Positions 29,388 through 38,481 are shown, numbered from the stretch's first letter. The stretch is 64,000 nt of DNA from Devriesea agamarum (GCF_900070355.1 NZ_LN849456.1:1674001-1738000), one strand, 5' to 3'. Numbers and translations: made by a program. Notes: generated by a model from the sequence alone, not told the origin.

Positions 29388-29601
29388 ACATTCACCGTAA
29401 CCCACCGGCACAGCCTGTGCATACCGAAGATCCTGAAAACTGCCGACATCCTCTGATAGATAGGCGCTCCACACCTGCCACACTCACCGCAGTCGTAGTG
29501 AGAGCCACACAACGACTCATATCAACACGAGCCCGAACAAGCCAGGGCCCAAACAAGCTGAATACCGAGCTGCTCAGACCCCGGATCAGCAGGAGTTTGA
29601 A

Positions 29602-30945
29602 TCAGATCCCCAACAGAGCGACGTTGACGAGATCGCCGGGAAGAATCTGCGTGCGCCCTTCGGTAAGGCCCCAGCCTGCCAGTACCACGGCGTTGGCTCG
29701 GGCATACGGAGCGAGCCTGCGCCCGGGGGTGAGGGCCACGCCGGTGGATTCGAGATTGGCTGCCACGCACATCAGACCGTGGCGACGCAATCGCAACCCG
29801 TCGGCGCCGTCACCTCCGGAGCGTGTATCCACGCCGTCCAGGCCACCGCTCCCCGCGGGCACCAGCGGCATGGCGGTAATCACTGGAGGTTCCCGCAGAA
29901 CTATCCGTCCAAACAGGTGCATTCCCAGTAACGCTCCGACCGGAGTTCCAGGGCAGTGCACAACCGGCGTTGAGCCAATCACCCCGCATCCCTGCGGCGC
30001 ACCAGGACGCATGTGAAGGTGGGCAAAGCGCGAACTGTTGCGCCCGTCCGGGCCAAGAGCCGCTTTAACCACGTCATAGGAGCCAGCGCCGATTCCGCCG
30101 GTGGTGATCATGAGGTCCACCTCGTCGGCAAGCGCGTCGAGGAGGTCGAGCAGTGCGCGAGGATGGTCTCCGGACACATGCCGGGTGACGTCGTGCCCCA
30201 GCTGCGCGAGTGCGGCAGACAGCATTCGGGTGTTAGATTCGCGCACTTCGCCATAGCGCAGGGACCCCTCATCATCGCGGTGACTGCTATCGGCCGGATG
30301 GGGTTCGGCCCGCACGAGTTCATCACCGGTGGCGACTACGGCGATGCGCTGGGGCGCGAGTACCTTCAAACGTTCCATTCCTAGTGCGGCGGCCACTCCC
30401 ATGAAGCCGGGGCCCACGAGGGTTGCAGGTCCAGCCAAACGGCTTCCCCGGGCGATTTCTTCACCGACAGCCCGCACATGATGGTGCGGGACCGTCACGG
30501 CGTCACCTGAGATCCGCACGGTGGCGGGCAGGGGATCTCCCGGGTTACTGTCGGTTTGTTCGACGGGGACGACGAGATCTGCTCCGGCGGGCAGCGGCGC
30601 CCCGGTCATAATGCGGGCGGCCATGCCGGGGGCTAGCGGTGCGGGCTCCCCCGGTCCGGCGGGAATATCGTTGGCGACTGAGATCAGCACGTCGTCTCCA
30701 CGGGTGCCATCCAGTCTGCGCAGTCGCAGCAGATCGGCTGAACGCAGGGCAAATCCGTCCATGGCTGAGCAGGGCACATCTGGCAGCGGACTCGGCGCAA
30801 TAAACGGTTCGGCGAGTCTTCGACCGAGGGCATCGCCTAGGGGGACCTCAAGAACGCGCCGGGGCAGGGGCGGTAACGACGAGACCACCTGGCGCCACTG
30901 GTCGAAGGACAGTTCGTCGTCCGGGTGCCGCGCGGTCGTGTTCAC
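29602..30945 (-). CDS. MoeA-family protein, divergent second copy
   Basis: 447 residues with the MoeA domain order: VPCSAMDGFALRSADLLRL near residue 60, RIMTGAPLPAGADLVVPVEQ, VVATGDELVRA, MITTGGIGAGSYDVVKAAL, and a C-terminal domain IV. The motif that reads ALPGNPVSA in copy 1 (4934-6304) here reads CPGTPVGAL, so the conserved Asn and Ser are changed. Either a different metal-cofactor role or reduced function is possible. Start is GTG 30945, five bases after a perfect AGGAGG; the ATG at 30975 would place that site inside the gene. DUF6457 follows, the GntR gene precedes on the same strand. Confidence 0.85.
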   Translation of the reverse strand: MNTTARHPDDELSFDQWRQVVSSLPPLPRRVLEVPLGDALGRRLAEPFIAPSPLPDVPCSAMDGFALRSADLLRLRRLDGTRGDDVLISVANDIPAGPGEPAPLAPGMAARIMTGAPLPAGADLVVPVEQTDSNPGDPLPATVRISGDAVTVPHHHVRAVGEEIARGSRLAGPATLVGPGFMGVAAALGMERLKVLAPQRIAVVATGDELVRAEPHPADSSHRDDEGSLRYGEVRESNTRMLSAALAQLGHDVTRHVSGDHPRALLDLLDALADEVDLMITTGGIGAGSYDVVKAALGPDGRNSSRFAHLHMRPGAPQGCGVIGSTPVVHCPGTPVGALLGMHLFGRIVLREPPVITAMPLVPAGSGGLDGVDTRSGGDGADGLRLRRHGLMCVAANLESTGVALTPGRRLAPYARANAVVLAGWGLTEGRTQILPGDLVNVALLGI

Positions 30946-31032
30946 CAGATCCTCCTCCGTATTGCTGGTGCCCAACCGCCGGATGGGACCGGGCCGTCAC
31001 CACGATACGCAGGTTATTAAGGGACCTAGCCG

Positions 31033-31797
31033 TTATGACGATGTCGGAGTATGACGGACGGTCGGGGCCTTCGTATCGGATGATGACGCGGGATTGTTTG
31101 AGGTGGTGCCCGCGCGTTCAATAGCGCGGCGCAGCGGCGCGTAGTGGTTTTTCACCGCGGTGCGGTAGGCCGAAACATCCCCGATTTCGAGCGCATCCAG
31201 CATGCCTCCGTGCGCGGCTGCGGTGTCGTGAATGTCATCGGGCTGCGGGATGCCGAGCTGGGGCACGGTGACGGTGTGCACTTCCCAGAGGGCGGCCACT
31301 AGTTGCTGCACGAGCCGGTTGCTGCTGCCGCTGAGTAGCGCGGTGTGGAAGGCGATGTCGGTGTCTGGGAACGAGTGCCCGTTGGCTGCCTGCTCGCGCA
31401 TGGTGTCCACCAGGCCTCTGAGATGCGGGTCGGGGCGGCCTCGATGCAAAGCGACTAGTTCATCGGAAAGGGCGAGGTCGATCCCTTCGCGCAGATCCAC
31501 GACTTCCAGCAGGGTGGCGCAGGTGCCGTCGGGGTTCATGAGACTGCGGAATGCAAGCGCATCAATAAAGGGAGACAGCGAGAGCTGCCCGACGGTTGTG
31601 CCGCGACCGTGGCGCACTTCGACGATGTCCAACGAGGCGAGGGTGCGGATCGCCTCGCGCACGGACGAGCGGGACACGCCCAAGGTTGCGCAGAGCTCTG
31701 CCTCGGTTGGGATGGGGTCACCTGGGCGCAGACCATTGCGCAAAATGAGGTCCTTAATGGCCTCGACCGTTGAGAACGCTGCTTTGCGTCTATCCAC
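31033..31797 (-). CDS. nanR: GntR (FadR-type) repressor, probable NanR
   Basis: N-terminal winged helix (residues ~5-75): VEAIKDLILRNGLRPGDPIPTEAELCATLGVSRSSVREAIRTLASLDIVEVRHGRGT, the GntR signature. The rest is a FadR-type all-helical FCD domain with metal-ligand candidates in PDTDIAFHTALL and AAHGGMLDALEIGD, where Asp and His residues usually bind Zn and the effector. Start is GTG 31797 behind AGGAG; ATG 31812 is possible. It is divergent from the sialic-acid-type importer, and the same palindrome lies before that importer, nanA and nanE, so it probably represses them and is released by a sialic acid or amino-sugar phosphate. Regulation is inference. Confidence 0.85.
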   Translation of the reverse strand: MDRRKAAFSTVEAIKDLILRNGLRPGDPIPTEAELCATLGVSRSSVREAIRTLASLDIVEVRHGRGTTVGQLSLSPFIDALAFRSLMNPDGTCATLLEVVDLREGIDLALSDELVALHRGRPDPHLRGLVDTMREQAANGHSFPDTDIAFHTALLSGSSNRLVQQLVAALWEVHTVTVPQLGIPQPDDIHDTAAAHGGMLDALEIGDVSAYRTAVKNHYAPLRRAIERAGTTSNNPASSSDTKAPTVRHTPTSS

Positions 31798-31910
31798 GTC
31801 ACTACTCCTCATCAAACGTCGTGTTGCCAGCCATCGCCGGGGCCGCGACGATCTCGTGCAGCGAGCCAAGTTACATTGTGGTCACAGAATCGCAAGGCTC
31901 ACGCCCCGAC

Positions 31911-31940
31911 TTGACCAGCCCGACCCACCGCGCCTATGGT
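31911..31940 (+). promoter_or_regulatory. Predicted promoter of the sialic-acid-type ABC importer
   Basis: TTGACC (31911-31916) and TATGGT (31935-31940) are 18 bases apart. The operator at 31954-31972 lies just downstream of the expected start, fitting a roadblock or occlusion type of repression. Confidence 0.5.
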
Positions 31941-31953
31941 CATTATAAGCATG

Positions 31954-31972
31954 TCAGACATCGGACGTCTGA
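31954..31972. promoter_or_regulatory. Probable NanR operator, importer promoter (double site)
   Basis: TCAGACATCGGACGTCTGA contains two overlapping copies of the palindrome TCAGA-NN-TCTGA (31954-31965 and 31961-31972), each with one changed base. Related single sites lie at 41213-41224 and 47619-47630. Confidence 0.65.
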
Positions 31973-31997
31973 TAAACCGTCGCAAAGGAGCCTTGAC

Positions 31998-33617
31998 ATG
32001 ACGGCCTCGCCCCACCTCCCTCGCTCCCGCCGAGACTTCTTCAAGCTCACCGCCACCATTGGTGCAGCCGCAGGCATCACGGCAGGCATCGCAGCGTGCG
32101 CACCGAAAGGTGACACCAGCACCGGCCAAAGCGCCGCCCCCGCAGGCGACGCCAAAAAAGACGGCACCATCTCCGCCGCCATCTCCTACGAGCTCGGCAC
32201 CAATGGGTACGACCCCATGACCACCACCGCCGCACTCACAGTCGCCGCCAACTGGCACACCCTCGAAGGCCTTACCGAACTCGACCCAGCCTCGCGTGAG
32301 GTCTACGCGGCACTCGCCAAAGAGCTACCCACCAGCACCGGCACCACCCACGATATCGTCCTGCGCGACGGCGCCGTCTTCCACGACGGTTCCAAAGTCA
32401 CCGCCGACGACGTCGTCTTCTCCTTCCAGCGAGTCCTCGACCCAGCCAACAACTCGCTGTACGCCAACTTCATCCCCTTCATCGACAAGATCGAAAAGAA
32501 GAACGACTCCACGGTCACCATCACCACCAAGTACCCGACCGGTGTGTTCGCCGAACGCCTGGCCGTCGTCAAAATCGTGCCCAAGGCCGCCGTCGAAAAA
32601 GACCCCAAGGCCTTCGACGCCAATCCCGTCGGCTCCGGCCCATGGAAGATGACCGACAACAGCGCCACTTCCAAGAAGGTTATGTTCGAGCGCAACGACG
32701 CCTACAACGGCCCCAAGCCCGCCAAGGCCAAGAAAATGGAATGGCAGGTCATCCCCGATGCCGCCACCCGCACCAACGCAATCCAGTCCAAGACCGTGCA
32801 GGCCATCGACTCGGTCCCCTACCTGTCCATCGACCAACTCAAGGCCAACTCCAAAGTCGAGTCCGTCCCCGGGTTCGGCCTGCTGTTCGCCATGTTCAAC
32901 CAGTCGCCAAACAACCCGTTCGCCGACCTCAAGAACCGTCAGGCGTTTATGTACGCCATCGACATGAAGAAGGTCATCGACACCGGTCTGCTCGGACAGG
33001 CTGAGGCCGCCACCTGCTTCCTTCAGAAGGATCACCCCTTCTACAAGCAAGCCTCCACCGTCTACACCCACAAGCCCGACGAAGCCAAAAAACTCTTCGG
33101 AGAAACCGGGCTGAAGAGCTTCCGGATGCTGTGCACCGACCACGACTGGGTCGCCAAGTGCACCCCGATCATCCAAGACTCCCTCAAGTCCGCTGGTATC
33201 GACGTGAAGTTCGAGCAGAAGAAATCAGCTGACGTCTACAACACCATCGACAGCAAGCCAGAGTCCTACGACGTCGTGATCGCCCCCGGCGACCCCTCGG
33301 TGTTCGGTAACGACCCCGACCTGCTCATGCGCTGGTGGTACTCAGGTGACACCTGGACCGACAGCCGCATGCACTGGAAGGGCAGCGACTCCTACAAAGA
33401 GGTGCAGAAACTGCTGGCAGAAGGCCTGCAGGCCACTGACAAGACGGTGCAAAAGGCCACCTGGGGCAAGCTGTTCGACACCCTGTCGGACAACGTCCCG
33501 CTCTACCCGCTCTTCCACCGCAAGTCCCCCACTGCTTGGGACTCCTCGACCTTGGTCGACTTCAAGCCGATCTCCCTGACCGGCCTCAGCTTCGTGGGAG
33601 TCGGCACCACCAAGTAG
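31998..33617 (+). CDS. ABC transporter substrate-binding protein, family 5 (sialic-acid-type, SatA/SiaE-like)
   Basis: 539-residue receptor. The N-terminus has a twin-arginine-like signal (SRRDFFKLTATIGAAAGITAGIAAC) ending in lipobox IAAC, suggesting a Tat-exported lipoprotein. Family 5 features: LRDGAVFHDGSKVTADDVVFSFQRVLDP and DLKNRQAFMYAIDMKKVI. ATG 31998 follows AAGGAG with 7-base spacing. The gene heads a four-gene importer with the same layout as sialic acid ABC importers of family 5 known in Haemophilus ducreyi (SatABCD) and Corynebacterium glutamicum (SiaEFGI). nanA and nanE share its operator motif, so sialic acid is the best substrate guess. Confidence 0.85.
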   Translation: MTASPHLPRSRRDFFKLTATIGAAAGITAGIAACAPKGDTSTGQSAAPAGDAKKDGTISAAISYELGTNGYDPMTTTAALTVAANWHTLEGLTELDPASREVYAALAKELPTSTGTTHDIVLRDGAVFHDGSKVTADDVVFSFQRVLDPANNSLYANFIPFIDKIEKKNDSTVTITTKYPTGVFAERLAVVKIVPKAAVEKDPKAFDANPVGSGPWKMTDNSATSKKVMFERNDAYNGPKPAKAKKMEWQVIPDAATRTNAIQSKTVQAIDSVPYLSIDQLKANSKVESVPGFGLLFAMFNQSPNNPFADLKNRQAFMYAIDMKKVIDTGLLGQAEAATCFLQKDHPFYKQASTVYTHKPDEAKKLFGETGLKSFRMLCTDHDWVAKCTPIIQDSLKSAGIDVKFEQKKSADVYNTIDSKPESYDVVIAPGDPSVFGNDPDLLMRWWYSGDTWTDSRMHWKGSDSYKEVQKLLAEGLQATDKTVQKATWGKLFDTLSDNVPLYPLFHRKSPTAWDSSTLVDFKPISLTGLSFVGVGTTK

Positions 33618-33693
33618 TCCCCTCGGCCAACTCCCGCTCGTCGCCAGACCCTTACCTCGGCACGGTCGGGAGTGCCAACCACTGATAAATGTC

Positions 33694-33731
33694 GGTGGCA
33701 TCCGCGATGCGCCACCCCAGCGGATGCCACC
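33694..33731 (+). promoter_or_regulatory. Stem-loop between binding-protein and permease genes
   Basis: GGTGGCATCCGC (33694-33705) and GCGGATGCCACC (33720-33731) form a perfect 12-base stem with a 14-base loop in the 166-base gap. There is no T-run. Such structures often stabilise the upstream message or partly stop transcription so that receptor exceeds permease. Confidence 0.65.
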
Positions 33732-33783
33732 CTCACCTTGTCACCGACCGTCCGCGACACGACAGCCGGAAGGAGCCTGTTCC

Positions 33784-34749
33784 GTGTCCAACCTTCTGCG
33801 CCTGATCGGCAGACGCCTTATCGCCTTCCCGATCATGGTCCTCGGGGTCACATTCCTCGTGTTCTTCGTTATGTCGTTCTCACCCGCCGACCCGGCGCGG
33901 CTGGCTCTGGGTGAGTCCGCATCCCAACAGGCTCTAGAGGCCTACCGGACAAGCCATGGCCTGAACGACCCCATCTTCGTGCGCTACGGCAACTTCCTAT
34001 GGGGCATGATCCACGGTGACCTTGGGACGACCAGCGGCAACACCCCCGTCACCGAGGTCATCGCCAAAGCGTTCCCCATCACCCTGCAGCTCACCTTCCT
34101 CGGCCTGCTGATCGCCGTGGTGATCTCGCTGGTCCTCGGTGTGCTCGCGGCTCTGTACCGAGACCGGTGGGTGGACCAGCTGGTGCGCGTTATCTCCATC
34201 GCGTCACTGGCCACCCCGTCGTTCTGGCTCGCGATCCTGCTGATCCAATGGCTGGGCACCGTTCCCGGCGGCTGGGGCATGTTCCCCGCCGTCATCAGCT
34301 CATGGACCTCAATCTTCACCGACCCGTACACCTGGGCCAACAACATCATGCTGCCCGCGTTCGCGCTCGGCGTCCCCGTGGCCGGAGCATTGACCCGCGT
34401 GGTACGCACCGCCATGGTCGAAGAACTCGACAAGGACTACGTACGCACCGCCATCGGCTCAGGTATCCCCTACCACATCGTGGTCGCTCGCAACGTGCTG
34501 CGCAACGCGCTGATTACCCCGATTACCGTGCTCGGCCTGCGCGTCGGCTATCTGATGGGTGGCGCGGTCATCATCGAAATCATCTTCAACATCCAGGCCA
34601 TGGGCCAGTTGATCCTCGACGGCGTCACCCGAAACGACGTCTTCCTCGTCCAGGGCGTGACCCTGACGGTCGCCATCGCGTTCATCATCGTCAACATCGC
34701 CGTGGACGTCCTCTACGTCCTAGTGAACCCGCGGATCAGGAGCATCTGA
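33784..34749 (+). CDS. ABC transporter permease, DppB type (sialic-acid-type importer)
   Basis: 321 residues, GTG start at 33784 behind AAGGAG; an upstream in-frame ATG would add an unconserved tail. First helix LIAFPIMVLGVTFLVFFVMS, the external FLWGMIHGDLGTTSGNTPVTEVIAKAFPITLQL segment, the coupling loop DYVRTAIGSGIPYHIVVARNVLRNALITP and a C-terminus NPRIRSI are typical. It ends one base before the next gene. Confidence 0.93.
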   Translation: MSNLLRLIGRRLIAFPIMVLGVTFLVFFVMSFSPADPARLALGESASQQALEAYRTSHGLNDPIFVRYGNFLWGMIHGDLGTTSGNTPVTEVIAKAFPITLQLTFLGLLIAVVISLVLGVLAALYRDRWVDQLVRVISIASLATPSFWLAILLIQWLGTVPGGWGMFPAVISSWTSIFTDPYTWANNIMLPAFALGVPVAGALTRVVRTAMVEELDKDYVRTAIGSGIPYHIVVARNVLRNALITPITVLGLRVGYLMGGAVIIEIIFNIQAMGQLILDGVTRNDVFLVQGVTLTVAIAFIIVNIAVDVLYVLVNPRIRSI

Positions 34750-34750
34750 T

Positions 34751-36991
34751 ATGCGTCGCAACCTCACTCAACGCCTCAGCTCCGTCCAAGGCGCACGCCT
34801 GGGCGCACTGCGCAAACTCCCGATCACCTCAAAAATCGCGATCGGCTTCCTCACGATCCTCGTGATCGCCGCGATCTTTGCGCCGCTCATCGCCCCGTTT
34901 AATCCACTCGCAACCGGCCTCCCCCAGGCAGCTCAATCCGGCACCGGAGACCTGATTCGACCCACCGTCCCCCCGGATGGCACCTTCTGGTTCGGTACCG
35001 ATAGCACCGGGCGCGACGTCTTCTCCCGCGTTCTGTACGGTGCACGCTCCTCGCTGATTATCGGCCTGTGCGCCACCGGTTTCGCGCTGTGCGCCGCCGC
35101 CATCCTCGGCTCCATCGCCGCCACCGCCCACAAATGGGCCTCGGAAGTGCTGATGCGCATCCTGGACATCGTCATGTCCTTCCCCGGCATCGCACTGGCC
35201 GCGGTGTTCGTCGCCGTGTTCGGCACCTCCCTGCCGGTTCTGATCTTCGCCATCGGGTTCTTATACATCCCGCAACTGTCGCGCGTCGTGCGCGCCAACG
35301 TGCTGTCCCAGTTCGGCGAAGACTATGTGGCCGCCTCCAAGGTTATGGGCGCTTCCACCACTTGGATCCTGATTAAGCATGTGGCCCGCAACTGCATGGC
35401 ACCGATCATGGTGTTCGCGACGGTGCTGGTCGCCGACGCCATCGTGTTTGAAGCGTCGCTGTCATTCATCAACGCCGGCGTGCAGCCGCCCGACCCCTCG
35501 TGGGGCAACATCCTCGCCGAAGGTAAGCAGGTTCTGCTCGCCGGCTCCTGGTGGCCAACCTTCTTCCCCGGCCTGATGATTCTGATCACGGTGCTCAGCC
35601 TGAACATTCTGTCCGAAGGCCTCACCGACGCCCTAGCTAGCCCCCCGGTCCGCCGCGGCGTAGACGTCGAAGCTGATGAGCAGGCACTGCGCGAAGCCCA
35701 GGGCCTGGACGCAGTCACCGCCGATGCGGCACACCCGGCAGCCGAGCTGGACCAAGCGGTCGCCTCACCGACCCAGATGATCGCCCCCGCGCACGCCGAC
35801 CGGCATCGCGACGAAGAGATCCTCACCCAGCTGACAGAGGAACGCTCCGGAAAGCACCGGGCCGACGAACCCAAGCAGTCTGAAGCCAGCCTCAAAGTCA
35901 AAGTTCTCGGGGCCACCGACAACGCCACCTCGCGCCGGCTACTCAAAGAGTCGCTCGATACGCTCAACCGCACCGAGTCGGCTCGCACAGATCGTCTGAT
36001 CTACACCGACACCAGCGCGAAACCGCTGCTGGACGTCAAGAACCTCAGAATTGCGTTCCCCGACGCCCACGGCGACGTCGATATTGTCGACGACATCTCC
36101 TTCACCGTCCGGCCCGGCGAGACAATGGGCCTGGTGGGCGAATCCGGGTGCGGTAAATCCATCACCTCCATGGCGATCATGGGTCTGCTGCCGCGCACCG
36201 CGCGGATCACCGGTGAAATCCTGTTCGACGGCAAGAACCTGCTGGAGATGACTCCCAAGCAGCGCAATGCCCTGCGCGGACACGATATGGCCATGATCTA
36301 CCAGGACGCGCTCAGCTCGCTCAACCCGTCCATGCTGATCCGAGCCCAAATGAAGCAGCTGACCTCCCGCGGCGGCACCCGCACCGCCGAGGACCTGCTG
36401 GAACTGGTGGGCCTGGACCCCAAGCGCATGCTGAACTCCTACCCGCATGAGCTCTCAGGCGGTCAGCGCCAGCGCGTGCTGATTGCTATGGCGCTCACGC
36501 GCGACCCGCAGCTGGTCATCGCCGATGAACCCACCACGGCCCTCGACGTGACCGTGCAAAAGCAGGTGGTGGATCTTCTGAACTCGCTGCGTGAACAGCT
36601 CGGATTCGCCATGGTGTTCGTCAGCCACGACCTCGCGCTAGTCGCGCAACTCGCCCACCGCATCACCGTGATGTATGCGGGTCAGGTCGTCGAGCAGGGC
36701 AGCACCAGGGAGCTGCTGACCGATCCCCGGCACGAATACACTCGCGGCCTCCTCGGTTCGGTGCTCTCGATCGAAGCCGGTGCCGAACGCCTGCACCAGG
36801 TGCCAGGTACCGTCCCCTCGCCTCGCGAGTTCGTCAGCGGCGACCGTTTTGCCCCCCGGTCCGCGAACCCCACGGTTGGTTTAACGACGCGTCCGCATAT
36901 GCAGCTGATCCACGGCACGACGCATAGCTACGCCACCACCGACAGTGACCGCCAATCCGAGGCCACGGAGCAGACAGGAGATCCGCGATGA
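34751..36991 (+). CDS. Fused ABC permease (DppC type) and ATPase (DppD type)
   Basis: 746 residues joining two transporter parts. Residues ~1-300 are the permease: helix IAIGFLTILVIAAIFAPLIAP, FWFGTDSTGRDVFSRVLYGARSSLIIG and the coupling loop DYVAASKVMGASTTWILIKHVARN. A charged linker (~300-410) follows. Residues ~418-700 are the ATPase: Walker A GESGCGKS, signature SGGQRQR, Walker [14 protein letters not shown]-loop SHD. The C-terminal module that in this family carries four Cys for a [4Fe-4S] cluster is present but reads SGDRFAPRSANPT with no Cys. The same permease-ATPase fusion is, to my knowledge, found in the corynebacterial sialic acid importer. Confidence 0.93.
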   Translation: MRRNLTQRLSSVQGARLGALRKLPITSKIAIGFLTILVIAAIFAPLIAPFNPLATGLPQAAQSGTGDLIRPTVPPDGTFWFGTDSTGRDVFSRVLYGARSSLIIGLCATGFALCAAAILGSIAATAHKWASEVLMRILDIVMSFPGIALAAVFVAVFGTSLPVLIFAIGFLYIPQLSRVVRANVLSQFGEDYVAASKVMGASTTWILIKHVARNCMAPIMVFATVLVADAIVFEASLSFINAGVQPPDPSWGNILAEGKQVLLAGSWWPTFFPGLMILITVLSLNILSEGLTDALASPPVRRGVDVEADEQALREAQGLDAVTADAAHPAAELDQAVASPTQMIAPAHADRHRDEEILTQLTEERSGKHRADEPKQSEASLKVKVLGATDNATSRRLLKESLDTLNRTESARTDRLIYTDTSAKPLLDVKNLRIAFPDAHGDVDIVDDISFTVRPGETMGLVGESGCGKSITSMAIMGLLPRTARITGEILFDGKNLLEMTPKQRNALRGHDMAMIYQDALSSLNPSMLIRAQMKQLTSRGGTRTAEDLLELVGLDPKRMLNSYPHELSGGQRQRVLIAMALTRDPQLVIADEPTTALDVTVQKQVVDLLNSLREQLGFAMVFVSHDLALVAQLAHRITVMYAGQVVEQGSTRELLTDPRHEYTRGLLGSVLSIEAGAERLHQVPGTVPSPREFVSGDRFAPRSANPTVGLTTRPHMQLIHGTTHSYATTDSDRQSEATEQTGDPR

Positions 36992-37806
36992 GCACGGCCG
37001 CAAAGAAACCGGTGAACAGCGCAGATACCCCGGTCATCGAGCTGAAAGACATCCATGTGGTGCACCGGCTGCGCACCGGCAAGCTGTTTCGCCCGGACCG
37101 TATCCGGGCCGTGGACGGCGTGTCCTTTACGGTGCGCCGAGGCGAAGTGGTCGGCATCGTCGGCGAATCCGGGTGCGGTAAATCCACCCTCGCCCGCGTC
37201 ATGGTGGGCTTGCAGCGCCCCACATCGGGAACCCTGCTATTTCGCGGGCGCGCCGTCGGCCATGGCCGGGCGGCCCGCCGCGAACTGGGGCGTGCGGTCT
37301 CGGTGGTCTTCCAGGACCCGGCAACCGCGCTCAACCCCCGCATGATCGTGCGCGACACCCTGCTGGATCCCCTGCGTGTGCACGGCATCGGCTCCCATGC
37401 CGACCGCATGAACGCGGTGCGGGACCTGGTTCAGATGGTGGGTCTGCCACTGTCGGCTTTGGACGTGCTCCCCCGGCAAATTTCGGGTGGTCAGCGTCAG
37501 CGCGTCGCGATTGCCCGCGCGCTTGCGCTCGGCCCCGACGTGATCGTGGCGGATGAGCCGACCAGCGCCCTGGACGTGTCCGTGCGCGCTCAGGTGCTCA
37601 ACTTGCTCATGGACCTCAAGGAACAGCTCGGACTCGGGCTGGTGTTTATCTCCCACGACATGAACACCGTGCGCTACGTGTCTGACCGGATCACGGTGAT
37701 GAACAAGGGCCGGATTGTCGAGCAAGGACCAGCGGAAGATGTGTTCGCTAACCCTACGGATGCCTACACCCGCACGCTGCTCGCAGCCACCCCGTCACTG
37801 CTGTAA
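36988..37806 (+). CDS. ABC ATPase, DppF type (sialic-acid-type importer)
   Basis: 272-residue second ATPase. Walker [10 protein letters not shown] near residue 60, signature SGGQRQR near residue 165, Walker B VIVADEPTSALD, H-loop SHD. N-terminal KLFRPDRIRAVDGVSFTVRRGE is typical of DppF/OppF. The start overlaps the fused gene by 4 bases (ATGA). Last gene of the importer operon; strong hairpins follow. Confidence 0.94.
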   Translation: MSTAAKKPVNSADTPVIELKDIHVVHRLRTGKLFRPDRIRAVDGVSFTVRRGEVVGIVGESGCGKSTLARVMVGLQRPTSGTLLFRGRAVGHGRAARRELGRAVSVVFQDPATALNPRMIVRDTLLDPLRVHGIGSHADRMNAVRDLVQMVGLPLSALDVLPRQISGGQRQRVAIARALALGPDVIVADEPTSALDVSVRAQVLNLLMDLKEQLGLGLVFISHDMNTVRYVSDRITVMNKGRIVEQGPAEDVFANPTDAYTRTLLAATPSLL

Positions 37807-37818
37807 AAACCTTTAAAA

Positions 37819-37909
37819 GGCCTGTCCTAGCCCAAAGGCCTGTCCCGGCCCTGGTCCAGGGCAGGCCTTTGGGCTAGCACAGGCCCGGCGGTTAGGGCTA
37901 GGACAGGCC
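37819..37909. repeat. Nested inverted repeats with two alternative pairings
   Basis: The 5' arm at 37819-37842 can pair with 37862-37884 (a nearly perfect ~23-base stem), or its first 15 bases, GGCCTGTCCTAGCCC, can pair perfectly with 37895-37909. The two partners exclude each other. It lies right after the importer operon and may be a complex terminator or a protein-binding element. Confidence 0.7.
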
Positions 37910-37914
37910 CGGTG

Positions 37915-37944
37915 AGGCCGCGGCGTACGGATACGCCGCGGCCT
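37915..37944 (+). terminator. Rho-independent-like hairpin after the importer operon
   Basis: AGGCCGCGGCGTA and TACGCCGCGGCCT form a perfect 13-base stem with a 4-base loop, followed by TT. It lies between the plus-strand importer operon and the minus-strand DUF427 remnant and could serve both. Confidence 0.8.
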
Positions 37945-37952
37945 TTGCATGC

Positions 37953-38264
37953 TCAGACCCCTTCGGTGACCACGATCCCGGAATCGAATTCAAATGCGAT
38001 GCGATTGCGAATACCCCAGGCCGGAATCGGGAAGGGATTGGTCCACGCGGCATCGATGAGAAACTGTCCGTTCACGTTCACGTGCCGGTACAGCGCGATA
38101 CCTCAGCCCAAATATGCCGTGAAAGTTTGGCTTTTGGTCAACTCAACCAAGACATCTTCCGGCGGGAAGAAGTAGTCATCACCCAGACGGACCGCCTGGA
38201 CGGGACGGGCAATTACGACATCGCCATTGTGGGCGGTAGCAGCTCTCTTTTTCGTAGCGTTCAC
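37953..38264 (-). pseudogene. DUF427 gene, broken by an in-frame stop (copy C)
   Basis: Third copy of a tandem DUF427 set. It reads VNATKKRAATAHNGDVVIAR, then a YFFPPEDVLVEL-type motif, and meets TGA at 38103-38105. After that stop the same frame continues with GIALYRHVNVNG, DAAWTNPFPIPAWGIRNRIAF and SGIVVTEGV, clearly the rest of the domain. The family's CPWKG motif (intact in copy A) is lost here and the stop occupies its Lys position. The homologous start is GTG 38264, with a poorer ribosome site than copies A and B. Confidence 0.85.
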
Positions 38265-38481
38265 CCTAAAACATGGCGACTTCACATAGGTCGCGATACC
38301 GCGAATCGGAGGCTGTCTATCGCCGGGTTTCCGGGCGCGAAATGCCGGTTAGTCCTGGGCGCCCGAGGTCTTGATCATGCGTCAACACTCAAGGCCCCGG
38401 CCATTCGTCGATTGACCCCGCCTCATACCCGACGAAGTCCTTGAGGTGACTGCGGTGTGACCCCCATGATGTTCTTAAGGT

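Noticed and set aside
38103-38105. TGA in DUF427 copy C read as selenocysteine
   Set aside because: The stop falls at the Lys of CPWKG rather than at the Cys, the motif is otherwise lost, and no SECIS-like hairpin or selenium genes are seen; simple decay explains it.
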